From Lentisphaeria bacterium (GTDB taxonomy: Bacteria; Verrucomicrobiota; Lentisphaeria; Victivallales; GWF2-50-93): 6,077 bases of DNA. Each line of letters begins with the position of its first letter. Positions within the stretch are counted from its first letter, which is position 1. A model generated the notes under the pieces. It was not told where the DNA came from, ran no database searches, and saw only the letters and a list, made by a program, of their open reading frames with translations. Positions 5,872-6,077 of this stretch are shown here, one piece after another. Made by a program: the position numbers and the translations under genes. The stretch spans positions 1-6,077 of the forward strand of contig JAGVIF010000023.1 of NCBI GenBank assembly GCA_020056205.1. The letters run 5' to 3'.

Positions 5872-5898
5872 ACACAGATTGCGAAGAACGCGAAGCCG
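5872..5898. repeat. 9-nt periodic repeat (ACACAGATT / GCGAAGAAC / GCGAAGCCG)
   Basis: Three 9-mers in register, two of them sharing GCGAAG. They resemble CACAGAT...GCGAAG spacer words seen across many genomes (from memory). The patch lies directly upstream of the xseB promoter region. Confidence 0.5.
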
Positions 5899-5948
5899 AA
5901 CTCAAAAGATCGCTGCCGCGTGTAAATTTTCGGCCCTTATTAAAATCT

Positions 5949-5967
5949 GTTCCTATCCGCTCGGAAC
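5949..5967. repeat. Small inverted repeat (GTTCC / GGAAC)
   Basis: GTTCC at 5949-5953 and GGAAC at 5963-5967 form a 5-bp stem with a 9-nt loop. No T-run follows on either strand. It may be part of a dispersed repeat. The surrounding 5899-6030 shows no gene. Confidence 0.35.
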
Positions 5968-6033
5968 GGCATAGACTAAATAGATTCCTGATTCCGTGAA
6001 GGCGTCCCCGGCGGCGCACCAATATTAACCACC

Positions 6034-6060
6034 GATGAACACAGATGCACACAGATTATT
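6034..6060. repeat. 10-nt periodic repeat (GATGAACACA / GATGCACACA)
   Basis: Two full 10-mers and a partial third (GATTATT) in register, of the ACACAGATGAACACAGATT type common in spacers of PVC and other bacteria (recalled). It runs toward the window edge. Confidence 0.55.
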
Positions 6061-6077
6061 TTCAGTGACATTCTGGG

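Noticed and set aside
5522..5872. 116-aa plus-strand open frame
   Set aside because: A serine/phenylalanine-rich antisense shadow of xseB, whose own frame has clear family motifs.

Overview
This 6.1 kb window looks like bacterial chromosome, probably from the Planctomycetes-Verrucomicrobia-Lentisphaerae (PVC) side of the tree or a similarly repeat-rich lineage. That placement is an inference. It rests on a large von Willebrand A / glutamine-amidotransferase-like membrane protein of a type common there, an EboC-like TatD hydrolase, and spacers filled with short degenerate repeats of about 9 nt period. No rRNA or other strong taxonomic marker is present.

Layout. Bases 1-450 have no gene; they hold a compact hairpin repeat and at least five short-period repeat patches. 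Bases 451-2634 (+) encode the large membrane-anchored VWA protein, followed by a hairpin that should act as a terminator. Bases about 2815-3424 (+) are the wreck of an IS4-family (DUF4372-type) insertion sequence: the transposase N-terminus is joined out of frame to a piece of its C-terminus, and the DDE catalytic core is gone. The wreck abuts the 3' end of a small secreted protein gene on the minus strand (3417-3713), which it seems to have truncated. A tRNA-Pro(TGG) gene follows at 3787-3864 (-).

The right half is a minus-strand gene run, read from right to left: xseB (exonuclease VII small subunit), an EboC-like TatD-family metal hydrolase, and thiE (thiamine-phosphate synthase). Spacers of 36 and 39 nt fit one operon, with a perfect TATAAT at the xseB start and a possible terminator between thiE and the tRNA. 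The three genes share no obvious pathway. The last 220 bases are again repeat-rich spacer.

I see no CRISPR array, prophage, toxin-antitoxin pair or recognisable new multi-gene system. The points most worth a second look are the IS deletion scar, the EboC-like protein outside any ebo cluster, and the shared 9-nt periodicity of unrelated spacer repeats.
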